Assembly (NCBI GenBank): GCA_965219175.1
Contig: CBDCNI010000001.1
Location: forward strand, 1,054,001-1,118,000
Source: JBBPZK01 sp965219175
GTDB lineage: Bacteria; Actinomycetota; Rubrobacteria; Rubrobacterales; Rubrobacteraceae
Length of the DNA stretch: 64,000 nt
Direction: 5' to 3'
The notes beneath the pieces are model-generated. The model saw nothing but the letters and a program-made list of their open reading frames with translations. It was not told where the DNA came from and did no database searches. Numbering within the stretch: the stretch's first letter is position 1; every line of letters begins with the position of its first letter. Positions 8,332-16,610 of this stretch are shown one piece after another. A program made the position numbers and the translations under genes.

Positions 8332-9390
8332 GTGGCCCTCGAAGACCGGATTTTGGAGCTTGCGGCGGATGTTCCGCCGCTCGATGAATCGGCTACCGGA
8401 CGTGCGCTGGAGCGGCACGCCGGGCTGACGAAACCTCCCGGTAGTCTGGGACATTTGGAGGAACTCGGGGTCCAGCTTTCAGGGATGTCTGGTGAGTGTC
8501 CGCCGCCGGTACCGGAGAACCCCGCCGTTGTTATCGTTGCCGGGGACCACGGGGTTTTGGCTCGGGGCGTCTCGCCCTGGCCCAAAGAGGTGACGACCGC
8601 GATGGTCGGGAACTTCTGCGGCGGGGGGGCGGCGGCCAACGCCATAGCTAGGAGTGTTGGCGCGCGCGTGAGCGTGCTGGACGTTGGGGTCGCGACCGAA
8701 CTCGAACGGCATCCGCTGCTCCGAACGGCGAAAGTGCGGGCCGGGACAGGGGATCTGAGCCATGAGACGGCGATGGACCGGGAAGAGGCGGCGCGGGCGA
8801 TGCTAGCCGGAGCGGGGGTCGCGGAGGAGTTGATCGGCAGCGGCGTGGACCTGCTCGTCACCGGCGACATGGGCATCGGCAACACCACGCCCGCAGCGTG
8901 CTTGATCTCCGCTCTCACCGGACGTCCCGCCGAAGAAGTGACCGGACGCGGAACCGGCATAGACGACAAAACTATGAGCCTGAAGTTAAACATCGTGCGC
9001 GAGGCTCTGTCCCTCCATAGCCCGAACCCGAAAGACCCGATTGGAGTCCTAGCCTCCGTGGGCGGACTGGAGCACGCAGCCCTTGCCGGTCTCATCCTGA
9101 TGTGCGCCGCATCCGGAGTCCCGGTCGTCCTCGACGGCGTCGTATCGAACTCCGCAGCGCTCGTAGCCCAAGCCCTCGCGCCTGATTCAGTCGGCTACAT
9201 GGTCGCCGGGCATCTCTCGGTCGAGCCTGGGGCGAAAGCCGCCCTCCAGCATCTCGACCTGGAACCGTTGCTCGACCTCGATCTTCGGCTCGGAGAGGGC
9301 ACAGGTGGCCTCCTGGCGGTGCCTATAGTTCAGTCCGCCGCCCGCGTACTCGGGGAGATGGCGACGATGGAGGAGATGGGAATAGGGTGA
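8332..9390 (+). CDS. cobT: Nicotinate-nucleotide--dimethylbenzimidazole phosphoribosyltransferase
   Basis: A 352-residue CobT that makes alpha-ribazole phosphate, the lower-ligand precursor. Signature segments are LTKPPGSLGHLEELGVQL (about residue 31), VIVAGDHGVLARGVSPWP and DMGIGNTTPAACLISALTG, plus the catalytic glutamate near the end (LRLGEGTGGLLA). The GTG start is preceded by TAGGAGTATT. It is the last recognisable cobalamin gene of the operon and overlaps birA by 4 bases. Confidence 0.95.
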   Translation: MALEDRILELAADVPPLDESATGRALERHAGLTKPPGSLGHLEELGVQLSGMSGECPPPVPENPAVVIVAGDHGVLARGVSPWPKEVTTAMVGNFCGGGAAANAIARSVGARVSVLDVGVATELERHPLLRTAKVRAGTGDLSHETAMDREEAARAMLAGAGVAEELIGSGVDLLVTGDMGIGNTTPAACLISALTGRPAEEVTGRGTGIDDKTMSLKLNIVREALSLHSPNPKDPIGVLASVGGLEHAALAGLILMCAASGVPVVLDGVVSNSAALVAQALAPDSVGYMVAGHLSVEPGAKAALQHLDLEPLLDLDLRLGEGTGGLLAVPIVQSAARVLGEMATMEEMGIG

Positions 9391-10178
9391 GTCGAGAAGA
9401 TATCGAAGGTCTCGGGAGCCCGCTCGCGCGGCTCGTCGAGTACCACGAGGAGATCTCCTCCACCCAGCAAAGAGCCCGTGAATTGGCCGTAGGAGCCCCC
9501 GGCGCACCGCACGGCACGCTCGTGATCTCCGAGATCCAGAAAGGTGGCCGCGGCCGTTTCGGCAGGGCCTGGGGCTCGCCGCGTGGCGGGCTCTGGATGT
9601 CCTTTGTGCTGCGCCCCGACATCCCGGCGGCCCTGGCGGCGCGCGTCACCCAGGCCGCCGCCGTCGGCGTCGCGAAGTCGCTGTGGGAGATCGGGATAGA
9701 AGCCCGTATAAAGTGGCCCAACGACCTTCTCGTGGGAGACCGCAAAATCTGCGGCATTCTGGCCGAATCACAAACCAGTAGCGCAGGAGATGGACAAGTC
9801 TCGCGGCCTGACTTCGTCGTGCTCGGCGTCGGGCTCAACGCCAACCTCGACCCCGAAGACCTCGGCGTCGCCGACCGTCAAGTCGCCACCCTCCGCTCCG
9901 AACTTGGCCGTGACGTGGACCTCCTGAAACTTCTAGGCAGCATTCTCCACAACCTGGAAACGGAGCTGGGGCGCCTCGACCGCTTCGACGCCGTCCTTGA
10001 CGACTGGCGGGCGCTCAACTGTACCCTCGGTCGTCGCGTGTTGGTCCACAGGCTCGGGGAAGAGATAGAGGGGGAGGCGGTGGACCTCAGCCCGGAAGGA
10101 GCCCTGCTCCTGAAGACGAAAGACCGTCTGGTGGAGCTTTTCGAGGGAGAAATAGAGCACGTGCGTCAGGGACGCTGA
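9387..10178 (+). CDS. birA: Biotin--[acetyl-CoA-carboxylase] ligase, monofunctional type
   Basis: A 263-residue biotin protein ligase attaching biotin to carboxylase BCCP domains. The biotin/ATP loop GGRGRFGRAWGSPRGGLWMS is at about residues 52-71 and IKWPNDLLVGDRKICGILAE follows; a short SH3-like domain ends the protein. There is no N-terminal helix-turn-helix, so it should not repress biotin genes. It overlaps cobT by 4 bases although its function is unrelated. Confidence 0.95.
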   Translation: MSREDIEGLGSPLARLVEYHEEISSTQQRARELAVGAPGAPHGTLVISEIQKGGRGRFGRAWGSPRGGLWMSFVLRPDIPAALAARVTQAAAVGVAKSLWEIGIEARIKWPNDLLVGDRKICGILAESQTSSAGDGQVSRPDFVVLGVGLNANLDPEDLGVADRQVATLRSELGRDVDLLKLLGSILHNLETELGRLDRFDAVLDDWRALNCTLGRRVLVHRLGEEIEGEAVDLSPEGALLLKTKDRLVELFEGEIEHVRQGR

Positions 10179-10222
10179 AACCTTTTACTGCCGCGCACAC
10201 GCCGGTTTACAAAGTAGAGGAG

Positions 10223-10295
10223 TGCGCCTGGAAGGATTTGAACCTCCGACACCCGGTTTAGGAAACCGGTGCTCTATCCCCTGAGCTACAGGCGC
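10223..10295 (-). tRNA. tRNA-Arg (anticodon CCU)
   Basis: On the minus strand a 73-base cloverleaf is visible: acceptor stem GCGCCTG paired with CAGGCGC, D-arm GCTC/GAGC, anticodon stem CCGGT/ACCGG around loop TTCCTAA, and T-arm GGAGG-TTCAAAT-CCTTC with discriminator A. Anticodon CCT reads AGG arginine codons. CCA is not encoded. It faces birA. Confidence 0.97.
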
Positions 10296-10592
10296 GAAGC
10301 CCGGCTATTCTAGCGCAGGAACGTCTCGCATACCAAGCCCTGTAATAGGAGGATTTTGTCACTCATTAAGTCGTAATATGTACGAGAATGCAACGTAACA
10401 CGTATAACAAAATCTCAAAATACGTATTTTTTAATGCGAAATCAGTTGAACGGAGGCGGTGGAGCGCTTATAGTTAACCAATTCAACTGGGCGAGAAGCG
10501 GGACAAGCATTATTTTCATTCGGTTGAACGTGAAAACCATGCGAGCAGTTCGCATAGGTTTTTGAGTAGCAGGCCAAAAAAGGAGCGAGGCT
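10296..10592. other. AT-rich intergenic leader before the betaine transporter
   Basis: About 300 bases, clearly more AT-rich than the genes around it. It holds the perfect palindrome at 10417-10430 and an inverted repeat CAGTTGAA (10443-10450) / TTCAACTG (10482-10489) with a 31-base loop; a further GTTGAAC occurs near 10525. AAAGGAG at the right end is the likely ribosome-binding site of the ATPase gene. This probably holds the promoter and an osmotic-response operator; no known riboswitch was recognised. Confidence 0.55.
10417..10430. promoter_or_regulatory. Perfect 14-bp palindrome, candidate operator
   Basis: AAAATACGTATTTT is a perfect palindrome about 160 bases upstream of the proposed start of the betaine-transport ATPase. 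Its symmetry and AT-rich setting suit a dimeric repressor. The regulator is unknown. Confidence 0.4.
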
Positions 10593-11888
10593 ACGGAAAA
10601 TAACAGTAAGTCCAGAGAGACGGTTATTCGGGCTGAGAACCTCTCGAAGGTTTTCGGTCGCCGGGCGGATCAAGCGCTACAGATGCGTCGCTCGGACAAG
10701 AGCAAGGCCGAGGTCGAGAAGGAGACCGTATCGACCATCGGGGTCTTCGACGCCAACTTCGAGGTATATCAGGGAGAGATATTCGTCGTCATCGGGCTTT
10801 CGGGCAGTGGTAAGTCGACGCTTTTGCGTTTGATCAACCGCCTGATCGAGCCGACCGAGGGTGATGTTTACCTCGACGACGAGCTTATTTCGAAGATGCC
10901 GATGAAGCAGATTCGCGAGGTCAGGCGCAAGAAGATCGGTATGGTCTTCCAGCACTTCGGCCTCCTTCCGAACCGGACGGTTCTGGACAACATCACCTTC
11001 GGGTTGGAGGTTCAGGGTGTCTCCGCCGACGAGCGGAACAAGCGCGGCCAGGAGACGCTGGAGTTGGTCGGCCTCGAAGGCCAGGGCAATAAGCAGATAA
11101 CGGAGCTCTCCGGCGGCATGAAGCAGCGCGTCGGGTTGGCGCGAGCATTGGCTACGGAGCAGGAGATACTGCTCATGGACGAGCCTTTCTCGGCTCTGGA
11201 CCCGCTGATCCGCCGGGACATGCAGAACCTGTTCCTGGACATTCAGGGGGAGATCCAGCGGACCGTCGTGTTCGTCACCCATGACCTCGACGAAGCCTTG
11301 AGGCTCGGGCATCGCGTGGCGATCATGAAAGACGGCGAGATCGTTCAGGTCGGCAACCCAGAGGATATCCTGACGAAGCCCGCCAACGATTACGTCCAGC
11401 GCTTTATAGAGGACGTGGACTACGCGAAAGTGCGCCGCGTCGAGGTGGCGATGGTCGAGCTCAAGGAGGTCGCCTACGATAGCGAGGGCCCGCGAGTGGT
11501 CCTGAGGCGGATGCAGCAGGCGGGACTTTCCCGGATGTTCGTCATTGACAGGGAGCGTCGCCTAGTCGGAATTTGCGAGGCGGAGGAAGTCTCCAGGCTC
11601 GCCGAGCGGGGCGAGCCTTCTTTGCGCGAAGCGATAGACGAGACGGCCCCGAAGGTGAGCCGCGACACGCCGTTGCGCGATGTGCTGCCCATCTTCGTCG
11701 AGCGTGGCCTGCCGGTGGCCGTAGTTGACGATCGGGACCGGCTGGAGGGCGCTGTCTTCCGTGGTTCCCTCATAGCCGGGCTGACCACAGGGGCTGACTC
11801 CCAGGAGGTGGAGAGGGAAACGGAGACCGGCGAGGCCCGTCAGACCAGCAAGGTCGGGCAGAACAGTAGAGGAGGAGAGTCGGCATGA
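10593..11888 (+). CDS. proV: Glycine betaine/choline ABC transporter ATPase with CBS domains
   Basis: An ATP-binding subunit of the ProV/OpuAA type: Walker A GLSGSGKST, signature ELSGGMKQRV, Walker B ILLMDEPFSALDP, then a C-terminal CBS pair that in this family senses ionic strength. The family's first strand and helix (VIRAENLSKVFG, then ADQALQMRRSDKSKAEV) are encoded from 10623 on, upstream of the first ATG at 10683. Between the in-frame stop at 10563 and that ATG there is no ATG, GTG or TTG. AGGAG at 10581-10585 sits 7 bases before ACG at 10593, so I propose ACG initiation, giving 431 residues; a base change from ATG or a sequence error are alternatives. Confidence 0.85.
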   Translation, partial: TENNSKSRETVIRAENLSKVFGRRADQALQMRRSDKSKAEVEKETVSTIGVFDANFEVYQGEIFVVIGLSGSGKSTLLRLINRLIEPTEGDVYLDDELISKMPMKQIREVRRKKIGMVFQHFGLLPNRTVLDNITFGLEVQGVSADERNKRGQETLELVGLEGQGNKQITELSGGMKQRVGLARALATEQEILLMDEPFSALDPLIRRDMQNLFLDIQGEIQRTVVFVTHDLDEALRLGHRVAIMKDGEIVQVGNPEDILTKPANDYVQRFIEDVDYAKVRRVEVAMVELKEVAYDSEGPRVVLRRMQQAGLSRMFVIDRERRLVGICEAEEVSRLAERGEPSLREAIDETAPKVSRDTPLRDVLPIFVERGLPVAVVDDRDRLEGAVFRGSLIAGLTTGADSQEVERETETGEARQTSKVGQNSRGGESA

Positions 11889-12763
11889 TGGCGTTGCTCC
11901 AGTACAATCCCGTACCCAGGATACCCATAGGCGGTTGGGTCTCCAGCTTCGTGACTTACCTGACCGACAATTTCGCCGGCTTCTTCGACGGATTGCAGGC
12001 GATTTTACAGTTCTTTGTCAATATAGCCACCGGAGCCGTCAACTCACTGCCCGCGCTGGTCATGATCGTTATCTTCGCGGCTATCGCTTGGCTCGTTGCC
12101 GGTTGGCGGGTCGCTTTGCTCACGGTGATAGGGTTCCTGATCATACTGGGCATGGACCTCTGGGAGCACTCGATGCAGTCCCTGGGGCTGATACTGGCTT
12201 CGACGTTCGTCGCACTCTTGATAGGCATACCACTCGGCATACTCGCGGCCCAAAACAAGACGGTCGAGACTATCGTGCGGCCCATTCTGGACTTCTTTCA
12301 GACGATGCCGGCCTTTGTGTACCTGATACCAGCGATCCTGCTTCTCGGGCTCGGCAATGCTCCAGCCCTTATAGCGGTGGTCATCTTCGCGATGCCGCCG
12401 GCTGTCAGGCTTACCATGCTCGGTATTCAGCAGGTCTCTCAAGAGACGGTCGAAGCTGCGCACGCTTTCGGCGCGACTCCCATGCAGACGCTCATCAAGG
12501 TGGAACTGCCCCAGGCTTTTCTGACGATCATGGCCGGGGTCAACCAGGTAATAATGCTCGCTCTCTCTATGGTCGTTATAGCCGCGCTCATTGGCGCGGA
12601 CGGACTAGGCGCGGACGTTTACACGGGCCTCCAGAGTCTCGACACCGGAAAAGCCTTCGAAGGTGGTCTCGGTATCGTCATCATCGCCATAATTCTCGAC
12701 CGGATCACCCGCAACATCGGCCAGGGTGGGAGTGAGGCTGGAGGAAAAGGTGGTACCGCTTAG
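11885..12763 (+). CDS. proW: Glycine betaine/choline ABC transporter permease
   Basis: A 292-residue integral membrane permease of the ProW/OpuAB family with several hydrophobic segments (about residues 50-90, 105-125, 145-170, 225-245). The cytoplasmic EAA loop that contacts the ATPase is visible as EAAHAFGATPMQTLIKVELP. It follows GAGGAGAGTCGGC and overlaps the ATPase gene by 4 bases, so both are made in a fixed ratio. Confidence 0.93.
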   Translation: MMALLQYNPVPRIPIGGWVSSFVTYLTDNFAGFFDGLQAILQFFVNIATGAVNSLPALVMIVIFAAIAWLVAGWRVALLTVIGFLIILGMDLWEHSMQSLGLILASTFVALLIGIPLGILAAQNKTVETIVRPILDFFQTMPAFVYLIPAILLLGLGNAPALIAVVIFAMPPAVRLTMLGIQQVSQETVEAAHAFGATPMQTLIKVELPQAFLTIMAGVNQVIMLALSMVVIAALIGADGLGADVYTGLQSLDTGKAFEGGLGIVIIAIILDRITRNIGQGGSEAGGKGGTA

Positions 12764-12832
12764 GAGCCAAACAGCAGTACCGCGTAGCTCTACGAGAGAT
12801 GAGGAAAACAGACGAAGGGAGCATGCGAAAGC

Positions 12833-13771
12833 ATGAGTAATTCGGAAACTAGAGTAGAGACAATCAGGAAGCTCAACAGAAAGCAGTTCCTCGGCCTCGG
12901 GGCTGCCGGAGCAGGGATGGTGGCGCTCGCCGGTTGTGGCAGCGCCGGGTCTTCCAGCGGCTCGTCCGGCAACAAGAGCCTTACGTTGGGCAGCATCGGC
13001 TGGACCGAGAACACAGCAGTCTCTACCTTGACGAAGTTGGTCATGGAAGACAACCTCGGCTACAAGGTAGAGATAAAGGGTCCTCTCGACCTCGGGCCGC
13101 TATTCGAGGGTGTGGCGGGTGGCGACCTGGCCGCGTTTCAGGACGTCTGGCTGCCGAACAACCAGAACTACGTCGACAAGGTCAAGAAGGATGTCAAGCT
13201 TCTCCCGCCCTGGTATCAGGGGGAGACCAAGTACGATATCGCTGTGCCGGCGTACATGAAGAACATAAAGAGCATAGCGGACCTATCGAAGACCGGCCTC
13301 AAGCAGATCACCGGTATCGAGCCGGGAGCTTCGATCAACCCGCAGATCCGGAACAAGGTCTTCAAACAGTACAACTTGGGCAGTTTCAAGCTGGTCACTT
13401 CCAGTACGGCTGCGATGCTCGCCCAGCTTCAGAAGAGCTATAAGAGCAAGGAACCGATCATCTTCCTGGCTTGGTCTCCGCACTGGATGAACGTGAAGTA
13501 CGACATCACCTACCTCAAAGATCCCAAGGACGCCCTGGGCACGTTCAACAACCCGGCGAAGATACGCGCCGTAGTCAATAAGGACCTGCAAAAGAACGAC
13601 CCAAAGGCATACGCTTTCCTCAAGGCGATCAAGCTCGACGAGAAGCAGGTGAACGACATAGAGCTCGAGATGAATAAGGCTGGGGACGACGCGGAGAAAG
13701 GCGTTGGTAACTGGCTCAAGAGCAACAAGAGCGTGGTGCAGCCCTGGGTGAAGGCCGCTAAGAACGCCTAG
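12833..13771 (+). CDS. proX: Glycine betaine-binding lipoprotein, first copy
   Basis: A 312-residue substrate-binding protein of the OpuAC/ProX type. The N-terminus has NRKQFLGLGAAGAGM then lipobox LAGC, suggesting a lipoprotein exported by Tat (RK variant of the twin-arginine motif) or Sec. The domain has SIGWTENTAVSTL, VWLPNNQNYVDK and a WSPHWMNVKY segment with the aromatic residues usual for betaine cages. It follows the permease gene by 70 bases in the same operon. The ligand could equally be choline, carnitine or proline betaine. Confidence 0.9.
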   Translation: MSNSETRVETIRKLNRKQFLGLGAAGAGMVALAGCGSAGSSSGSSGNKSLTLGSIGWTENTAVSTLTKLVMEDNLGYKVEIKGPLDLGPLFEGVAGGDLAAFQDVWLPNNQNYVDKVKKDVKLLPPWYQGETKYDIAVPAYMKNIKSIADLSKTGLKQITGIEPGASINPQIRNKVFKQYNLGSFKLVTSSTAAMLAQLQKSYKSKEPIIFLAWSPHWMNVKYDITYLKDPKDALGTFNNPAKIRAVVNKDLQKNDPKAYAFLKAIKLDEKQVNDIELEMNKAGDDAEKGVGNWLKSNKSVVQPWVKAAKNA

Positions 13772-13849
13772 CAGTCACAACGAAGTGAATCTTTGGGAAG
13801 AGAGACACACTTGAGGGACCGAGGAAGCCAAGATTCTGCCGGATCTTTT

Positions 13850-13882
13850 GGTGGGGAACCTGCATTAGACAGGCTCCCCACC
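13850..13882. terminator. Hairpin between the two betaine-binding genes
   Basis: GGTGGGGA (13850-13857) pairs perfectly with TCCCCACC (13875-13882), and an inner CCTG/CAGG extends the stem. No U-tract follows, so it may act as an mRNA stabiliser or weak terminator limiting readthrough into the second copy. A second hairpin follows at 13922-13952 (CGCACCAC/GTGGTGCG). Confidence 0.5.
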
Positions 13883-14034
13883 GGCTCTCGCCAGCTTCCG
13901 TCTATGATCCGTTGGCATTGCCGCACCACCCGCAAGGGCGAGATGTGGTGCGAAGGACGATGGTGAGCACGCTCTTTCTGATTTGATCAGGGTAGCAAGC
14001 TAAGAGCATTTATCTGCTCGAATCTGAAGCAACC

Positions 14035-15003
14035 ATGAAAGGGCGAATGAACGTGAGCGAAAACAAAGATACTGGCGGACACGGTAGGTTTAGCCGGAAG
14101 GAGTTTCTCGGTCTGGGCGCGGGGGCGGCCGGGCTGGCGATTTTGGGAGGCTGCGGTAGCGCCGGTGGGGCTGCGTCGAACTCCTCGGGCAACAAGACGC
14201 TCTCCCTCAGCTACATAACGTGGGACGAGGACGTTGCGAACTCCAACGTGATCAAAGCCATCGCCGAGAACGACCTCGGTTACAAGAATGTGGATCTGAC
14301 GCTGGGCGACGTAGGTCCGGTCTTCCAGAGCGTGGCGAAAGGCGACGCCGACGCCTTCCTCGACGCCTGGATGCCGGGCCATCAAGAGTACCTGGACAAG
14401 GTCGGCAAGGGCGCCGTGCTGCTAAAGGACCCCTGGTATGAGGGCAGCACACAGTACGGTATCGCCGTTCCGGATTACATGAAGAACGTCAAGACCATAT
14501 CGGACCTGAACAAATCCGGGGCGGATGCGATTACCGGCATAGAACCCGGCGCTTTGTTGATGGACAGGATAAAGAACAACGTCATTCCCGAGTACAACTT
14601 GAAGCTTAAGCTGCTGTCTTCGGGTACCGCCGCGATGCTCGCCGCCCTTGAGCGGGCGTACAAGAGGAAAGAGCCGTTCGTATTTTTGGGCTGGTCTCCG
14701 CACTGGATGAACGCGAAGTACGACTTCCACTACCTCAAGGACCCGAAAGACGCGATGGGCAACATAGACGACCCGGCCACCCTTCACGCTGTGGTCAATA
14801 AAGACTTCAAGAGCAAAGACCCGGTCGGCTACGCGCTCATCAACTCTATGAGGTTCACCAAGCCCCAGATGGATGAGCTGGAGCTGATGATCAACAAGAA
14901 AGGCAAGAACGACCCGATGAAGGGCGCGAAGGCCTGGATAAAAGAGAACCGGAATGTCGTAGAGCCCTGGATCAAGGCTGCTAAGAAGGCGAAGAAAGCT
15001 TAA
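14035..15003 (+). CDS. proX: Glycine betaine-binding lipoprotein, second copy
   Basis: A 322-residue paralogue of the upstream binding protein with the same architecture: SRKEFLGLGAGAAGLAILGGC as Tat-like signal and lipobox, then ITWDEDVANSNV and WSPHWMNAKY. It differs enough from the first copy to suggest a different ligand preference. The gap to the first copy (263 bases) contains two hairpins, so it may be separately expressed. An ATG at 14047 preceded by AAAGGGCGA is an alternative start that keeps the signal intact. Confidence 0.88.
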   Translation: MKGRMNVSENKDTGGHGRFSRKEFLGLGAGAAGLAILGGCGSAGGAASNSSGNKTLSLSYITWDEDVANSNVIKAIAENDLGYKNVDLTLGDVGPVFQSVAKGDADAFLDAWMPGHQEYLDKVGKGAVLLKDPWYEGSTQYGIAVPDYMKNVKTISDLNKSGADAITGIEPGALLMDRIKNNVIPEYNLKLKLLSSGTAAMLAALERAYKRKEPFVFLGWSPHWMNAKYDFHYLKDPKDAMGNIDDPATLHAVVNKDFKSKDPVGYALINSMRFTKPQMDELELMINKKGKNDPMKGAKAWIKENRNVVEPWIKAAKKAKKA

Positions 15004-15021
15004 ATCGCCGATGGTGACGGC

Positions 15022-15435
15022 TTGAGCAACATCAAAGCCGACATGGTCGAAGAAGCCCTCCGGGTCACCGGGTAAGCCGAAGAACACTCGGTTCCTCTCC
15101 GGTTGCTCGGGGGACTGGCGGTCAGGGTCCGGGCGAAGGATGGCCTGGGCCCTGCTTTCGAGCGCGAGTACGCGGACCTCGATTGGATCTCCCCTAGAGG
15201 AACCTCAGCCGCCGCGCAGCGCTTTTTCGAGGCGCAAGGCTACGCGCCCCAGACTCTTTTCAACGCGCTCTACGGCCGCGAGAGGCTGCTGTTCTTCGAC
15301 GAGGAGAACGGGCGTCAGGTGGATATCCTGGTCGGCTCCTTCAGGATGTGTCACGAGATCCGTATCGCCCTGGAGCCACCGACCATCTCGCTGGCCGAAC
15401 TGCTCCTGACGAAGCTCCAGATCAACGAGACTTCG
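15022..15435 (+). pseudogene. Nucleotidyltransferase-like protein, broken by a stop codon and a 3' deletion
   Basis: One frame runs from TTG at 15022 (LSNIKADMVEEALRVTG) through a TAA at 15073-15075 into AEEHSVPLRLLGGLAVRV and on to a nucleotidyltransferase-like core (GG...ADLDWISP..., then ...NGRQVDILVGSFRMCHE...). The coding sense on both sides of the TAA is continuous, so this is a nonsense mutation. At about 15430 the similarity ends after LAELLLTKLQINE and a permease frame takes over. It had been a stand-alone NTase-fold protein; its role is unknown. Confidence 0.7.
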
Positions 15436-15794
15436 CCATATACTCGCTCGACGCCGCGCTGTTTATCTCGATAACGTTCCTGGGTTCCGCCATCGCTGTG
15501 GCGGTTCTGCCCTGGCGCAAGCCGAAGATCTACAACGCCTCCCCGATAGCCCGCTACAACATCTTTGGGATGCCGCTCATCACGGTCTCCGCGACGCTGT
15601 TCGCTGCGCTCCTCGTGTTCTGCCTTTACGAGTGGATCGTGAACGGGGTCTACGGCGTCAACAACAGCCAGTCCCTGATCTACATGGGCGTACTCTACGC
15701 CGTGGTGCTGCTGGTCTACCTCGGATTCAGGCTGCTCCGTCGCACCCAGGGCATGGACCTGAAGATGGTCTACGACGAAATTCCGGAGGACTAA
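15436..15794 (+). pseudogene. C-terminal remnant of an APC-type amino-acid permease
   Basis: About 120 residues with three hydrophobic segments (SLDAALFISITFLGSAIAVA; PLITVSATLFAALLVFCLY; SLIYMGVLYAVVLLVYLGF) and the linker PWRKPKIYNASPIARY, resembling the end of an amino-acid/polyamine permease. The first nine or so membrane segments are absent. The frame starts at the junction with the broken nucleotidyltransferase, so a deletion joined the two. It ends just before the next membrane-protein gene, probably its original neighbour. Confidence 0.65.
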
Positions 15795-15911
15795 AGTACC
15801 CGTCTCTCCATCTATAGTGTGCTTTACCAGACTTGACCACGGTACTGCACTGGTGCAGTATGCGAGGGAGTAGGCTGTAGGAAGACGCCTGTAGTCGTAG
15901 GGAGATATCGA

Positions 15912-16553
15912 GTGGCGAAGACGGATATCTACTGGGTGAATGACGACTACTTCGAGAGGCGTGTCTGGCGGCCGGAGGGGCGCTTCAATGTCATCCAGGG
16001 CGCTGTTACGATCGCCGTGTTGGCGGTGATCTTTTCGCTCGCCAACTACTATGCGGGCTGGATCCACTTTCTGCCCATCGAAGGAAAGCATCCTGGTGGG
16101 CCGGGTTTCGCGGGCTGGAACGTCGGATTCTTGAGCCTTTTCATCGGGGGTTTCTGGCTGTTCCAGCGTGGGTCGCAGAGGATCGTGCTGAAGCTGTGGG
16201 GCGCGGCGTCCGAAGACGTTACGCTCCGGTGGAGAGAGACCGCCAGCCTGGGCAGCGGCGCGCTCTCGGTCAAGCAGCCCGACGAACACTGGTTGAGCCG
16301 CTGGGCGCTGATCTCGGCCCTGATCTTCCCACTCACGATACTCGCTGTCTTGACGACGCTCTGGATCCTATCCTACGGGGCAAGCCTGGACTTTGGCGTC
16401 TACCTGGCGCTGGCCGCCGCTTCGATCGAGTCGCTAGCGGGCGCTGGCTACGTGGTCGTTCTGGCCCGCAAGCCCAACGGAACGCTTGTAAAACGTCTCC
16501 CGAGAGGCGCCCTCGAGTTCTATCAGCCAAAACCGACCGTACCGGGTCACTAG
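15912..16553 (+). CDS. Membrane protein of unknown function
   Basis: A 213-residue protein with about four membrane segments (about residues 28-45, 72-88, 130-150, 158-180). I do not recognise the family. The GTG start follows AGGGAGATATCGA. It comes 117 bases after the permease remnant and may once have worked with that transporter. The N-terminus is charged and aromatic (TDIYWVNDDYFERRVWRPEG), likely cytoplasmic. Confidence 0.75.
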   Translation: MAKTDIYWVNDDYFERRVWRPEGRFNVIQGAVTIAVLAVIFSLANYYAGWIHFLPIEGKHPGGPGFAGWNVGFLSLFIGGFWLFQRGSQRIVLKLWGAASEDVTLRWRETASLGSGALSVKQPDEHWLSRWALISALIFPLTILAVLTTLWILSYGASLDFGVYLALAAASIESLAGAGYVVVLARKPNGTLVKRLPRGALEFYQPKPTVPGH

Positions 16554-16610
16554 CAGCAGGACCGGTGAGAATGGAGATTCTCGACGATCATCGGCCAAAT
16601 CTTCTGAACC

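Noticed and set aside
15103..15474. Intact nucleotidyltransferase gene starting at TTG 15103
   Set aside because: The coding sense continues upstream through an in-frame TAA to TTG 15022, and the 3' end runs into a permease, so it is a remnant.
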